This document shows, piece by piece, positions 26,896-35,684 of a stretch of DNA of 64,000 nt. The position numbers and the translations under genes are program-made. The DNA is from Clostridium sp. chh4-2 (GTDB lineage Bacteria; Bacillota; Clostridia; Lachnospirales; Lachnospiraceae), in the NCBI RefSeq assembly GCF_002899675.1, contig NZ_PKUU01000017.1, positions 1 to 64,000 on the forward strand. The letters are read 5' to 3'. Each line of letters opens with the position of its first letter. Within the stretch, counting starts at the first letter, position 1. Under the pieces are notes generated by a model. That model was not told the origin of the DNA. It ran no database searches and was given only the letters and a program-made list of their open reading frames with translations.

Positions 26896-28992
26896 ATGAC
26901 AAAATTATTATACATGCTGACTGAGGATTATCTGGAAGAGCCGATTTATAAAATAGCGGAAGAAATAGGAATGGAAGTAATTCCCTTCCGTATTGCCAGA
27001 GATGCGGCCAACGAAGAAATAAAGGCCTATGTCAGCCAGTGGGAAGATATGGGAGTTGATATTATCCTGTGCCGGGGAAGCTGGGCCAGCCGGATCAGTG
27101 AAATGGCAAAAAGGGCCTATGTGATGCCCGTGAAATTCTCTTTTGAAACAACAATTGCAATCCTCTGCGGCTATAAGAAGAATAATCCCGGATTTTTCGG
27201 TGTGGAACGGAAAAAAGTGCTGCTCATTTCCAGTTACAAACTGCCTCTGAATATGGAAATTCTGGATGAATTGTTTAATGCGGAATTTGTAAATGTGTGT
27301 TTTAAAGGCCGGGAAGTGAGTGATGACATGATCAAACTGGCCCGTGGATTTGATCTGGTGATCTGCGGAAATAGGCATAATGCGGTGATGAAGAGGCTGG
27401 GAATCAATTCTTACTATCAGGTGAATCCCGAAATCCAAACTCTGCATGATAATTTTATGATGGCGGATGTCCTGGCCCAGTCCAGAAAGCAGCTTCAGGA
27501 GAAGAATGATGAGATACAAAACATTCTGGACAACAGCTTTAATGCGGTTATTTCCATGGACCGGGATGGAATCATACGGCAGGGCAACGGACAGTTAAAA
27601 CGGTATTTTAAGCGGGATTTAAACGATATTATCGGGAAAAGCATTTATGAGTTCATACCCAGCCTGGAGCCCGGTTTGGTGCAGAAGGTAGTGGATACAG
27701 CCACCGGATTTTACGGGGAACTGGTGGAGTTTGACAACCGTATATTAGTTATGAACAGTTTTCCCATTTATACCAAGGGATCGGTCAGCGGCGCGGCCCT
27801 CCATTTTGAAGAGCTGAGGCAGATCGAGCGGGTGGAACAGAAGATCAAAGCCGAATTTTATAACAGGGGCCTAGTGGCCAAATATAACTTTGACGATATT
27901 ATCGGTCAGTCTGAGAAAATGGAGCTGGCCAAATCTTATGCCAAAGAATTCGCCAAACACAGTTCCAATGTGCTGATCTATGGGGAGAGCGGAACGGGAA
28001 AAGAGTTATTTGCGCAGAGCATCCATAATCAGAGTTCCAGGAAAAACGGGCCGTTTGTGGCGGTCAACTGCGGAGCGCTTCCCAATAATCTGCTGGAAAG
28101 CGAGCTGTTCGGATATGTGGGCGGAGCGTTCACCGGAGCGGCTAAGAATGGAAAGAAAGGTTTGTTGGAATTAGCCCATAAAGGGACTATTTTTCTGGAT
28201 GAGATATCGGAAATGGATCTCATGGGGCAGATCAGGCTTTTAAGGGTGCTGGAGGAACGCGTTATCTCCAGAATCGGGGACGACAGGGTGATTCCGGTGG
28301 ACGTGAGGATTGTGGCAGCTTCCAATAAAAATTTGAAGAAACTGGTGGAAGAGGGGAAATTCCGGGTGGATCTGTACTACCGGCTGAATGTGCTTATGCT
28401 GAAAATCCCGCCGCTCAGGGAGAGAGAAGGCGATATTAAAATATTGACGGATCATTTTATCCAGCATTTTGGAGAACTGAACAAGAAGCAGATTGAGCTG
28501 AGCCGGGAAGCGATGGAGGTGATGGACCGATATCCGTGGCGGGGAAATGTAAGGCAGCTTCGAAATTTCTGCGAGCGTCTGGTCATCATCTCCAACAAAC
28601 GGACCGTGGATAGGGAATTTGTTATACAGCAGTTAAATGACAGTTATTTCGAGGTGATCGAAGCCGATTTTGGACAAGCAGATGGGGAAGCGGACAAAAG
28701 TGCGGACAAAAATGCGGGGAGAAAAGCGGATATGGCAGCAGCCGCAGAAACAGCGGTTCACAGTGCTTTAAAGGAACCGGAAAAAAGACCGTCCGCTCTC
28801 GGGTCATCCGGTGACAGCGAAGAAAAGCAGCGCCTATTAGAAGCCCTGAACCAGGCGAAGGGAAATCGGGAACAGGCAGCCAAACTGATGGGAATCAGCA
28901 AAACTAGCTTATGGAGACGGATGAAAAAATTCGGGATAGAAGAACAATATTATTTCAATCCACATTCTGAACCCATATATCGTTCAAAATGA
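26896..28992 (+). CDS. Sigma-54-dependent activator, PrpR_N-PAS-AAA+-Fis
   Basis: Enhancer-binding protein that opens sigma-54 promoters. Domains in order: PrpR_N-type ligand-sensing domain (about 1-180), PAS (about 205-320), AAA+ with Walker A GESGTGKE (363-370) and the sigma-54-contacting GAFTGA (410-415), a charged linker, and a Fis-type HTH at the C-terminus (about 645-685, [23 protein letters not shown]). I chose ATG 26896 because a sigma-A promoter sits in the longer frame. There is no receiver domain, so control is probably by a small molecule rather than phosphorylation. It lies among five sigma-54 promoters and the rpoN gene; I infer that it controls them. PrpR itself senses 2-methylcitrate, but nothing here suggests that ligand. 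Confidence 0.92.
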   Translation: MTKLLYMLTEDYLEEPIYKIAEEIGMEVIPFRIARDAANEEIKAYVSQWEDMGVDIILCRGSWASRISEMAKRAYVMPVKFSFETTIAILCGYKKNNPGFFGVERKKVLLISSYKLPLNMEILDELFNAEFVNVCFKGREVSDDMIKLARGFDLVICGNRHNAVMKRLGINSYYQVNPEIQTLHDNFMMADVLAQSRKQLQEKNDEIQNILDNSFNAVISMDRDGIIRQGNGQLKRYFKRDLNDIIGKSIYEFIPSLEPGLVQKVVDTATGFYGELVEFDNRILVMNSFPIYTKGSVSGAALHFEELRQIERVEQKIKAEFYNRGLVAKYNFDDIIGQSEKMELAKSYAKEFAKHSSNVLIYGESGTGKELFAQSIHNQSSRKNGPFVAVNCGALPNNLLESELFGYVGGAFTGAAKNGKKGLLELAHKGTIFLDEISEMDLMGQIRLLRVLEERVISRIGDDRVIPVDVRIVAASNKNLKKLVEEGKFRVDLYYRLNVLMLKIPPLREREGDIKILTDHFIQHFGELNKKQIELSREAMEVMDRYPWRGNVRQLRNFCERLVIISNKRTVDREFVIQQLNDSYFEVIEADFGQADGEADKSADKNAGRKADMAAAAETAVHSALKEPEKRPSALGSSGDSEEKQRLLEALNQAKGNREQAAKLMGISKTSLWRRMKKFGIEEQYYFNPHSEPIYRSK

Positions 28993-28995
28993 CAT

Positions 28996-29014
28996 GGCAG
29001 CTTTGCTGCCTTTT
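28996..29014 (+). terminator. Short terminator after the activator gene
   Basis: GGCAGC ttt GCTGCC followed by TTTT starts directly after the stop codon. It is compact and separates the activator gene from sigma-54 promoter 2. Confidence 0.6.
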
Positions 29015-29075
29015 ATCCGGTGCCGGATAGTCTTGACCTCATGTTAGTGGGGGAATCCTTATTTTGTTAAAATAT

Positions 29076-29091
29076 TGGAACGTTTCTTGCT
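29076..29091 (+). promoter_or_regulatory. Sigma-54 promoter 2 (double hydrolase gene)
   Basis: TGGAACGTTTCTTGCT has GG at 29077-29078 and GC at 29089-29090 with ten bases between. It lies 47 bp before the start at 29138. Confidence 0.8.
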
Positions 29092-29137
29092 TGTAATAAT
29101 AACAGGAAAATAATTGAAATGAGAAGGGGGACCTGTT

Positions 29138-32100
29138 ATGCAAAGAAACACATTGCCGGGCCAATACACAGGATTTGGAGAACCAGTATATCCATCCTAT
29201 CAGAAACGTTCCTTATATGTACCCGGTTTTGATGATACGAGACTGGCTGTCGACATCATACGGCCTGTAAACGAAGACGGTACACTGGCGCCGGGGCCAT
29301 TTCCGGCTATCCTGCTGATTTCCAGAGGCGGAAGATTTGGAGATATTACGGATGCCAGCGGACCGGATATCATCCATCACTGCGTACCTTACGGATATGT
29401 GGGAGTAGTGGCAGAGATGCGGGGCTGCGGCGCATCCTACGGAACCAATGACAGTTTTTGCAGCATTGACAACAGACAGGATGTTACCTGCATTCTGAAT
29501 TGGATTGAGGCCCAGGAATGGAGCAATGGGAAAGTTGCTACCTACGGGGGATCGAACCGCGGGTTGATTCAGTTCGCTTCAGCGGTAGCAAAACCGGCCC
29601 CGGGGAATGCTCTGAAGGCCATTACTCCGGTGGTTGCAAATCCCGATTTTTATTATCAGGATTATCCTAACGGGGTCTCTGCCCTTCCGCGCAGAAGAAC
29701 CCAGTCGGGAAGCCGGGTTCCGAAAGAAAAACTGTCTAAGGAAGAACTGTTAAAAATTGTGGTTCCGGTAGATGACGACCCGGACGGAACCATGGCGTAT
29801 GAGGCATATGAGAGCGGACAATACGGTAAAAATCATGCATTTATGGGCTGGCTGCTTTTGGAAGATATGTGCAGGGATGACCCCAATCCCAATCTGAACG
29901 GGGAACTCACCAACCTGACCATCCCGCCGGACACGGACCTGGACGTATTTAAAAACAGCGAAATCAAGGTGCATCAGTTTGCAGGATTTATAGAATCGGG
30001 CGCTTTTGGGCAGATGATGGCAGCGAAAGAATGGGGCGGAAGCATTATCATAGGGCCTTGGGACCACCGGGAAAGCAGGCGGGGCACCAAGGGATTTCCG
30101 GAAGGGGAATTTGACTTTAAATCAGAGCATTTAAAATGGTTTGATGCGGTATTAAAGGACAAAGACAACGGGTATTTCCAGAAACCGCCGTTCATCTATT
30201 ATACCCAGCAGGCGAACCCGGGGGAATACTGGAGGTGCAGCGATACGTGGCCTCTGGAAACGGTAAGGCCGATGACGCTCTATCTGTCGGGAAAAAAATC
30301 GGGCAGCATAGCGTCTGTCAATGACGGCAGCCTGGTTCAGCATAAACCGGAGGAAACCGTCTGCGCGGAGTATCAGGTTGATACCTCCATTCAGGTTTTT
30401 GACAATGGAGACGGCGGCACCATGGACCGGATGCATCTGACCTGGGACGGGGATATGGCGGAAGGCGTGGACAAAAAAGGGCTGACGTTTACCAGCGCTC
30501 CTCTTTTTAAGATGTATGAAAATGAGATGACAGGTGAGACCAGCGTGGATTTATGGGTCACATGTACCCAAAAGGATGTTGATTTCATCGTCTATTTGGA
30601 AGAAGTGATGCCGGACGGGACCTCCAAATACGTGTCATTTGGCTGTCAAAGGGCTTCCCACAGAACCAGCGTGCCAAGGAAAGCGTGGAATGAGTGCGGA
30701 GCTTATTACCATCCTTGTATGCGGGCGGATATGGAAGCCTGTTTAGAGGAAGGAATGGATAATCCGGTGCATCTGCAGTTTCATATAGAACCTGTTTCTT
30801 ATGTATTCCAAAAGGGAAGCAGGATCAGGATTACCATTACCTGTGCCAACGACCAGTGTTTCCAGCACAACATGTACGACCCGGAAAATCTGCCTGAGAT
30901 CAGGCTGTATCAGGGGGGAGAGCTGGCTTCCTTTGTGCGGATACCATTTATAGAGCATACGGAAAATGTTTATAACGGCATTGTGGAGATGGGAGACTAT
31001 GAAGGCCCCGGATCCTTGTACTTTTTTAAGGAGCATACCTATCTTTACTGCGACGGCATTTGGCATAAGTTCCGGTCAGATTCCTTTGAAATGGAGTATG
31101 AGATGAAGGATGGGGCCGCCTGTTTTAAAGCCGGGTTCCGCTTCCGGCAGGAAGGGTATCCGGTGATGGACGGCATTCTCCAGGATTACCGGGGTGGAGA
31201 TAAAGGGAATTTCCTGTTTCCGGCAAAACGCAGCCTGTATCTGGACCGGGTTCCGGTGAGCGTCAGGGAAGATATCCTGTTTGTTCCGGATTCCAAGACA
31301 CTGTATATGGAAGTGTTCCGTTCGATGGACGGCAGTAATCAAGCCCCCTGCATTGTGTACATACACGGATACAGCGCCACTCCTTCCATGATACGCCCGC
31401 AGATAATGGATTTCATCAAAAATGGCTACACGGTGGTGAGCATTGACCTGCGGCCATATCCGCCGAACTGTTTTCCGGATTATATCTACGATATAAAGGC
31501 GAATATCCGGTATATCCGTGCCCACGCAAAAGAACTCGGAATTGATCCGGACCGGATTGGATGCTATGGTCAGTCTTTGGGCGGAAATTCGGCTCTCATG
31601 CTGGCGGCATCAGGATCGGTTAAAGAGCTGGAAGGGAATGTAGGCGGAAACGAAGGCATTTCCAGCCGTGTACAAGCGGCGGCAGTGGGATTTGGCTGGT
31701 CGGATCTGCTCTATATGGGAAAAGATCTGCTGGATGAATATTCCCATGCCGGCGAAGAATTAAAGCTTCAGAAATTTAAAAATACGGACGGCCCATTTTC
31801 CCCCTTAGCTCAAGTGATCGGATTTGCAGGGGAAGGAAAAGGGGTTAAAGTGCTCAGGGATTATATGGAGAGCGGTAAAGAGGGCTCAGATCCGGAAATG
31901 GATGAAATGCTTAATCGTGCCAGAGCAGCCAGCCCGGTCAATTACATCGGCCCGGATTGTCCTCCCATGGTTTTATACGCCGGCCTGGGCATGACCCGTG
32001 TGGATATTCCCAACCGACAGACTTACAGAACATTCGAACAATGCAACCGGTATGGCGCGGACTGCTTTATGTTCAGCAATACAAACGGTGAATACGGAAT

Positions 32101-32473
32101 GAAGCCTGAGATAACAACTGCAATACGGTTCTTTTTTGACCGGCATCTAAAAAATGGACCGGTGGTGAAAAAGAGCGTGATGGTTCCGGGAAGTTCCAGC
32201 ATTGTGGAAGATTATAAAGACCGGATGATGGAATACCCTCCGGCAGTGAAAACAGATCAGAATCAGATTTTGGTTTCGGTGGATTATGTGAAAGAAAGAT
32301 TTCAAATGGAAATTTCCGGTGAAATGGAGATAAACGGACATATCTACGTCGGGCCGGACCGGCTCGTTGGGACAGGAATCGGTATGGAATACTATCCGGA
32401 TAAGAATATGGCAGTGCTGGCGCCGATAAGCGCCTTACAGGAAAAGACGGCGCCAAGCAGAGAAGGAAAATAA
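29138..32473 (+). CDS. Two-domain alpha/beta hydrolase: CocE/X-Pro peptidase fused to a second hydrolase
   Basis: An 1111-residue fusion. The N-terminal half (about 1-640) is a CocE/NonD, X-Pro dipeptidyl-peptidase S15-type hydrolase, with Ser139 in YGGSNRG as the likely nucleophile, IIGPWDHRE near the catalytic Asp/His region, and a beta-rich C-terminal S15 domain (about 400-620). The second half (about 690-1010) is a prolyl-oligopeptidase-like alpha/beta hydrolase with CIVYIHGYSA and Ser813 in GCYGQSLGG. A further tail runs to 1111. No signal peptide is present. Ordinary CocE proteins are 550-700 residues, so two catalytic domains in one chain is unusual. Expression should be sigma-54 dependent. 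It may cleave prolyl-type amide or ester bonds in imported molecules. Confidence 0.88.
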   Translation: MQRNTLPGQYTGFGEPVYPSYQKRSLYVPGFDDTRLAVDIIRPVNEDGTLAPGPFPAILLISRGGRFGDITDASGPDIIHHCVPYGYVGVVAEMRGCGASYGTNDSFCSIDNRQDVTCILNWIEAQEWSNGKVATYGGSNRGLIQFASAVAKPAPGNALKAITPVVANPDFYYQDYPNGVSALPRRRTQSGSRVPKEKLSKEELLKIVVPVDDDPDGTMAYEAYESGQYGKNHAFMGWLLLEDMCRDDPNPNLNGELTNLTIPPDTDLDVFKNSEIKVHQFAGFIESGAFGQMMAAKEWGGSIIIGPWDHRESRRGTKGFPEGEFDFKSEHLKWFDAVLKDKDNGYFQKPPFIYYTQQANPGEYWRCSDTWPLETVRPMTLYLSGKKSGSIASVNDGSLVQHKPEETVCAEYQVDTSIQVFDNGDGGTMDRMHLTWDGDMAEGVDKKGLTFTSAPLFKMYENEMTGETSVDLWVTCTQKDVDFIVYLEEVMPDGTSKYVSFGCQRASHRTSVPRKAWNECGAYYHPCMRADMEACLEEGMDNPVHLQFHIEPVSYVFQKGSRIRITITCANDQCFQHNMYDPENLPEIRLYQGGELASFVRIPFIEHTENVYNGIVEMGDYEGPGSLYFFKEHTYLYCDGIWHKFRSDSFEMEYEMKDGAACFKAGFRFRQEGYPVMDGILQDYRGGDKGNFLFPAKRSLYLDRVPVSVREDILFVPDSKTLYMEVFRSMDGSNQAPCIVYIHGYSATPSMIRPQIMDFIKNGYTVVSIDLRPYPPNCFPDYIYDIKANIRYIRAHAKELGIDPDRIGCYGQSLGGNSALMLAASGSVKELEGNVGGNEGISSRVQAAAVGFGWSDLLYMGKDLLDEYSHAGEELKLQKFKNTDGPFSPLAQVIGFAGEGKGVKVLRDYMESGKEGSDPEMDEMLNRARAASPVNYIGPDCPPMVLYAGLGMTRVDIPNRQTYRTFEQCNRYGADCFMFSNTNGEYGMKPEITTAIRFFFDRHLKNGPVVKKSVMVPGSSSIVEDYKDRMMEYPPAVKTDQNQILVSVDYVKERFQMEISGEMEINGHIYVGPDRLVGTGIGMEYYPDKNMAVLAPISALQEKTAPSREGK

Positions 32474-32493
32474 AAAATATGGTGAATTGAAAA

Positions 32494-32747
32494 GGCGGTA
32501 CGTGCCATTATGGGGGGCTTTCTTGGCTTTGGGTGCGGGGCTGTGCCGGAGGGTTAATATCCCGTGTCCGCTGGGCTTCCTACTCGCCATAAAAATGAAC
32601 GTGACTGTCGGACACAAAATGCATGTGTTCGTCAGTCACGTTCATTTTTACGGTTCGTATTCAGATGGCGGTACACTGGGATATTAACCCTCCGGCACAG
32701 CCCCGCACCCAAAGCCAAGAAAGAACCTTATGGGGCAGCGTATTGCC
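32494..32747. repeat. Large hairpin element, copy C
   Basis: Starts 20 bp after the double-hydrolase stop. The arms at 32518-32563 and 32678-32723 are a perfect 46-bp inverted repeat. The inner arms at 32590-32607 and 32633-32650 are a perfect 18-bp repeat, enclosing a small CGGACAC/GTGTTCG apical hairpin. Asymmetric unpaired segments of about 26-27 bases separate the two stems. The tips GGCGGTACG and GCGTATTGCC are partly complementary. The architecture matches copies B, D and E, but the sequence is only weakly similar. Translated frames across it are fortuitous. Confidence 0.8.
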
Positions 32748-32839
32748 TTTTCTTGTGGGAGGATTAAAAGAGGAGGGAAGCTGCCGCTGATAAGGAGAAA
32801 ACGTTGATCCGCGCTTATCAGATGAATGGGTATATAAGA

Positions 32840-33877
32840 TCACTCGGATATTTTGCTTTCAAATTCATCAATGGTCTCCGCTTTGGCAGCCAGCTTTAGC
32901 CAATATTTCAAAACACTCATATCCGTTTCATCAGTAATCCGCGAAGCCAGTTCTTCCGGAAGTTCACCAAGTTCCTGTAAAAGATCAACTACACATGTCC
33001 GTATTCCCTCTATCTTGCCTTCTATCTTACCCTCTTCCCGGCTCACCTTCCTGGTTTCCTGCACATCATATGCCTCAAAACTGTCAAATAACATACTGAT
33101 CCGCCTTTCTTTAATCATATCAGTGAATTCGGCTACTTCGTTCTTAGGTACATTCAGTCGGTGCAGAAATGCTGCTACAATTGCGCTGATCAGATTCAAT
33201 AGATAATCTGGAGTATGAGTCTCCAAATGATCAAAATACTTTGGAGGAATCTCCTGTAGATCTTTAAAATCGTTTGAATTGCGCAATTTATTTATCAGCA
33301 TGATTAAGGACAGTTCATCGCCGAAATCAATGATTTCTTTATTGGTGTAATCATGTAACCGTACCACTTTATATGCAAAATCAGGGATAAATTCTCTAAA
33401 GATATCTGAAAGATAAATCCTCTCGGAGAGCCTCTTGGATGCTGTCCACTCGCCGGTCCCCTCATAGTATACAATGGGCAGGATGGGAGGGTACTTAAAA
33501 TTTTTGGTTTTTGTTATTCCTTTAGAAAGCTTCTCCATCTCTTTTTCATAATCATTCCAGATCATTACCATATAACGAAGGAGTTTCATGCACATTTCAA
33601 ATGACACTAATGATTGATGTTCGATCAGAGCGATAAAATACAACATGCTTCCATCCCCAAGTTCAATCTTATTCACCGTATCCGAATTGCGTTCTTCGTC
33701 CCACAGGGACACAAAACGTTCGGATATATTCGTAATCTGTTCTGGTGTAATGTTCTTTAAAATATCCAGATTCACATAATCCCGTAAAAATTCTGCGCAT
33801 AAGATGGGATCTTCGAACACCGCTTTGGCTCCTTGGTCATGGATTTCCCTGATTGTACTGTTTTTCTTTTCTTTCAT
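32840..33877 (-). CDS. Rpn family recombination-promoting nuclease / transposase_31-like protein
   Basis: PD-(D/E)XK nuclease-like protein of the Rpn (YhgA-like) family, 345 residues. ALIEHQS and PPILPIVYYEG are typical of the family. The short tail EEGKIEGKIEG resembles the low-complexity repeats seen in Rpn proteins. E. coli Rpn proteins are DNA endonucleases that promote RecA-independent recombination, and the family has been linked to phage defence. Here the gene stands alone between hairpin elements C and D, on the opposite strand to most of the sigma-54 island, which suggests an independent insertion. Confidence 0.82.
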   Translation of the reverse strand: MKEKKNSTIREIHDQGAKAVFEDPILCAEFLRDYVNLDILKNITPEQITNISERFVSLWDEERNSDTVNKIELGDGSMLYFIALIEHQSLVSFEMCMKLLRYMVMIWNDYEKEMEKLSKGITKTKNFKYPPILPIVYYEGTGEWTASKRLSERIYLSDIFREFIPDFAYKVVRLHDYTNKEIIDFGDELSLIMLINKLRNSNDFKDLQEIPPKYFDHLETHTPDYLLNLISAIVAAFLHRLNVPKNEVAEFTDMIKERRISMLFDSFEAYDVQETRKVSREEGKIEGKIEGIRTCVVDLLQELGELPEELASRITDETDMSVLKYWLKLAAKAETIDEFESKISE

Positions 33878-34004
33878 ATCCTTTTCCTTTCATTGTGAAC
33901 GATAAGATATAAAAGAAATCTTCCTGTTACATCCATTATATCAGAAATGAGCAGGATAATACAATTGAATTCTTCTATGTCTTACCGAATTTACAGTATC
34001 TGAT

Positions 34005-34292
34005 GTTACAATTCACGGCTCCGGGAACCTCTGCTGTCCGGCCTTGTACCGGTAGTTTATACGGCCCTTCCAGTTCCGGTTTCGGGCATAAGCGCTTCTA
34101 AACGTGCAGAACCTTTCTAAAAACCAAGGGAAATGCCCAAACTCGCTGACGCTCAAACAGGTGGACATTTCCCTTGAACGAAAAATTCTGCGCATTAAGA
34201 ATTGCTAATGCCCTGCAAAGTCACAGGAAAGGCCGTATAAACTGCCGGTACAAGGCCGGACAGCAGAGGTTCCCGGAGCCGTGAAGAGTAAC
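34005..34292. repeat. Large hairpin element, copy D (inverted relative to B)
   Basis: A 288-bp element with tips GTTAC (34005-34009) and GTAAC (34288-34292). The arms 34012-34066 and 34231-34285 are complementary over 55 bp with one T-G exception. The minus strand of the central part is almost identical to the plus strand of copy B, including GCAGGGCATTAGCAATTCTT and AAGGGAAATGTCCACC. The arms do not share copy B's sequence but keep the same length and pairing. It lies upstream of the Rpn gene and downstream of the minus-strand esterase. Confidence 0.85.
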
Positions 34293-34448
34293 TATCTGAG
34301 TACACTTTTTACTTCATAAATAAAATGGGATTTATAGCAGGATTCTGCCGATGGATTCCGGGCGTAATTAGAATTAACGTCCGGGAATTTGTATAGTAAG
34401 TATATCAATTTATAAAAGAAAAAACAACTGTTTCTGTTACGCAATTAG

Positions 34449-34484
34449 GGACTGTGAAGGAACTAAAGTTACACTTCACAGTCC
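34449..34484 (-). terminator. 3' hairpin downstream of the minus-strand esterase
   Basis: GGACTGTGAAG and CTTCACAGTCC form an 11-bp stem about 58 bases past the esterase stop. The T-run on the minus strand is poor, so it may protect the mRNA end rather than terminate. The rest of 34293-34448 shows no gene or recognisable site. Confidence 0.4.
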
Positions 34485-34542
34485 TTTGGAAATGACACGC
34501 TATTTTCAAATTATCGAGGTTGTAGTACTCCTCAGGAAGAGG

Positions 34543-35367
34543 TCAAATAAGTTTAACCGGATCATCAACCTCGAACAATTCATCCAAAGTCAGCTTTAGT
34601 ATCTTATTGGCAAAATAATAATCGTGAATTCCAGGCTGGGTTATAAATTTATTTTTAAGCCCCAGGCTGTCCAGGTATTCATGGAATTCCGTACATAATG
34701 GCAGACCGTAATCCTCGGTTCCGCAGGCCGTGAAGATCATGGGAGGCTCTGCATTTGACTGAGCAAGCTGTTTTGCCAGCCAGATCAGATCATTTTCACT
34801 TCCCTTTACCTCTTCTTTGGGGCCGAAGGCCGCATCGATCACGTTGAAGCTGGCCTTAATTCCCCGCTGTTCTGCTAATTCTCTCATTTTTACCTGGTCC
34901 TTGGCGCCTGAGATGGACATAACTGCGGCGAATTTATCAGGGCAGCGCAGAGCGGCTTTCATGGCCCCGTGGGCTCCCATGGAAAAGCCCATGATGAAGT
35001 TGTCCTTCCTCAATGGGGATGAGGGAAAAAGGGTCTGAATAAGTCTTGGGATTTCTTCGGTCAGATAAGTAAAATACGGCCTTCCATATTTCATATCACA
35101 ATAAAATGTCTCCGGAGCGTCAATGGATACGGACATCATATTCTTTTCATTTAGGAATAATTCTAACTGAGTGTTTCTGTACCAGGTTGTAGAATCTCCG
35201 GATCCGCCGTGGCAGAGATAGAGGGTGGGGAACTTACGCCCTGGTTTATAGATTTCATCCAGACTTTTTCCGCGGAGAGGGCCTCTGCCGATATCGGGAA
35301 GGGTGATGGTGATTCTGGTTGCACAGTTTAAGACGGCTGAATAATAGTCATAATGGATCACTCCCAT
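34543..35367 (-). CDS. Esterase D-like alpha/beta hydrolase
   Basis: Serine esterase of 274 residues with LYLCHGGSGD (oxyanion region, 49-58), Ser129 in GFSMGAHG, a probable Asp in CGTEDYG and His in GIHDYYF. It is a paralogue of the protein at 4122-4907, sharing FYxDMKYGxxxFTY. No signal peptide. A GAAGGAGG site precedes the ATG. It is read from a minus-strand sigma-54 promoter and diverges from a second esterase with its own sigma-54 promoter, so both should respond to the local activator. Confidence 0.87.
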   Translation of the reverse strand: MGVIHYDYYSAVLNCATRITITLPDIGRGPLRGKSLDEIYKPGRKFPTLYLCHGGSGDSTTWYRNTQLELFLNEKNMMSVSIDAPETFYCDMKYGRPYFTYLTEEIPRLIQTLFPSSPLRKDNFIMGFSMGAHGAMKAALRCPDKFAAVMSISGAKDQVKMRELAEQRGIKASFNVIDAAFGPKEEVKGSENDLIWLAKQLAQSNAEPPMIFTACGTEDYGLPLCTEFHEYLDSLGLKNKFITQPGIHDYYFANKILKLTLDELFEVDDPVKLI

Positions 35368-35439
35368 TTTAATAACCTCCTTCTGATTTGCTGCTGTTCA
35401 CAGCTGGTTTTTTCTTTTATCTACTTCTAAACAATTCAA

Positions 35440-35455
35440 AGCAATAATGGTGCCA
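35440..35455 (-). promoter_or_regulatory. Sigma-54 promoter 3 (minus-strand esterase)
   Basis: Read on the minus strand, TGGCACCATTATTGCT has GG and GC ten bases apart, matching the strict TGGCAC...TTGCT consensus. The start codon is 73 bp downstream at 35367. It is divergent from promoter 4, about 45 bp away. Confidence 0.8.
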
Positions 35456-35499
35456 ATATTTACCGTTCCCGGATGTAAACGGGTATCAATGATAATTGT

Positions 35500-35515
35500 T
35501 GGCACGCTTTTTGCT
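35500..35515 (+). promoter_or_regulatory. Sigma-54 promoter 4 (stalk-esterase and rpoN)
   Basis: TGGCACGCTTTTTGCT has GG at 35501-35502 and GC at 35513-35514, an essentially perfect consensus. Between promoters 3 and 4 is an inverted-repeat-like ACCGTTCCCGG...AACGGGT that could bind a shared factor. Confidence 0.85.
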
Positions 35516-35684
35516 TGTTTAAATAGTGAATTGTAAAATACATAATATATAAAGTGAACCCTGAGACGATAGAATTCAGGCACCGGAGCGAAACGCCCGG
35601 TATACCGGCGTTCCTACATAAGCCCATGTCTGCGCTGCTGCCATGGGCCCAGGTAAAGTCAGCGGCGCAGAAATGGAGCGGCAT

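Noticed and set aside
32487-32767. Small proteins across hairpin element C
   Set aside because: The frames exist only because the two arms are complementary; no start context supports them.
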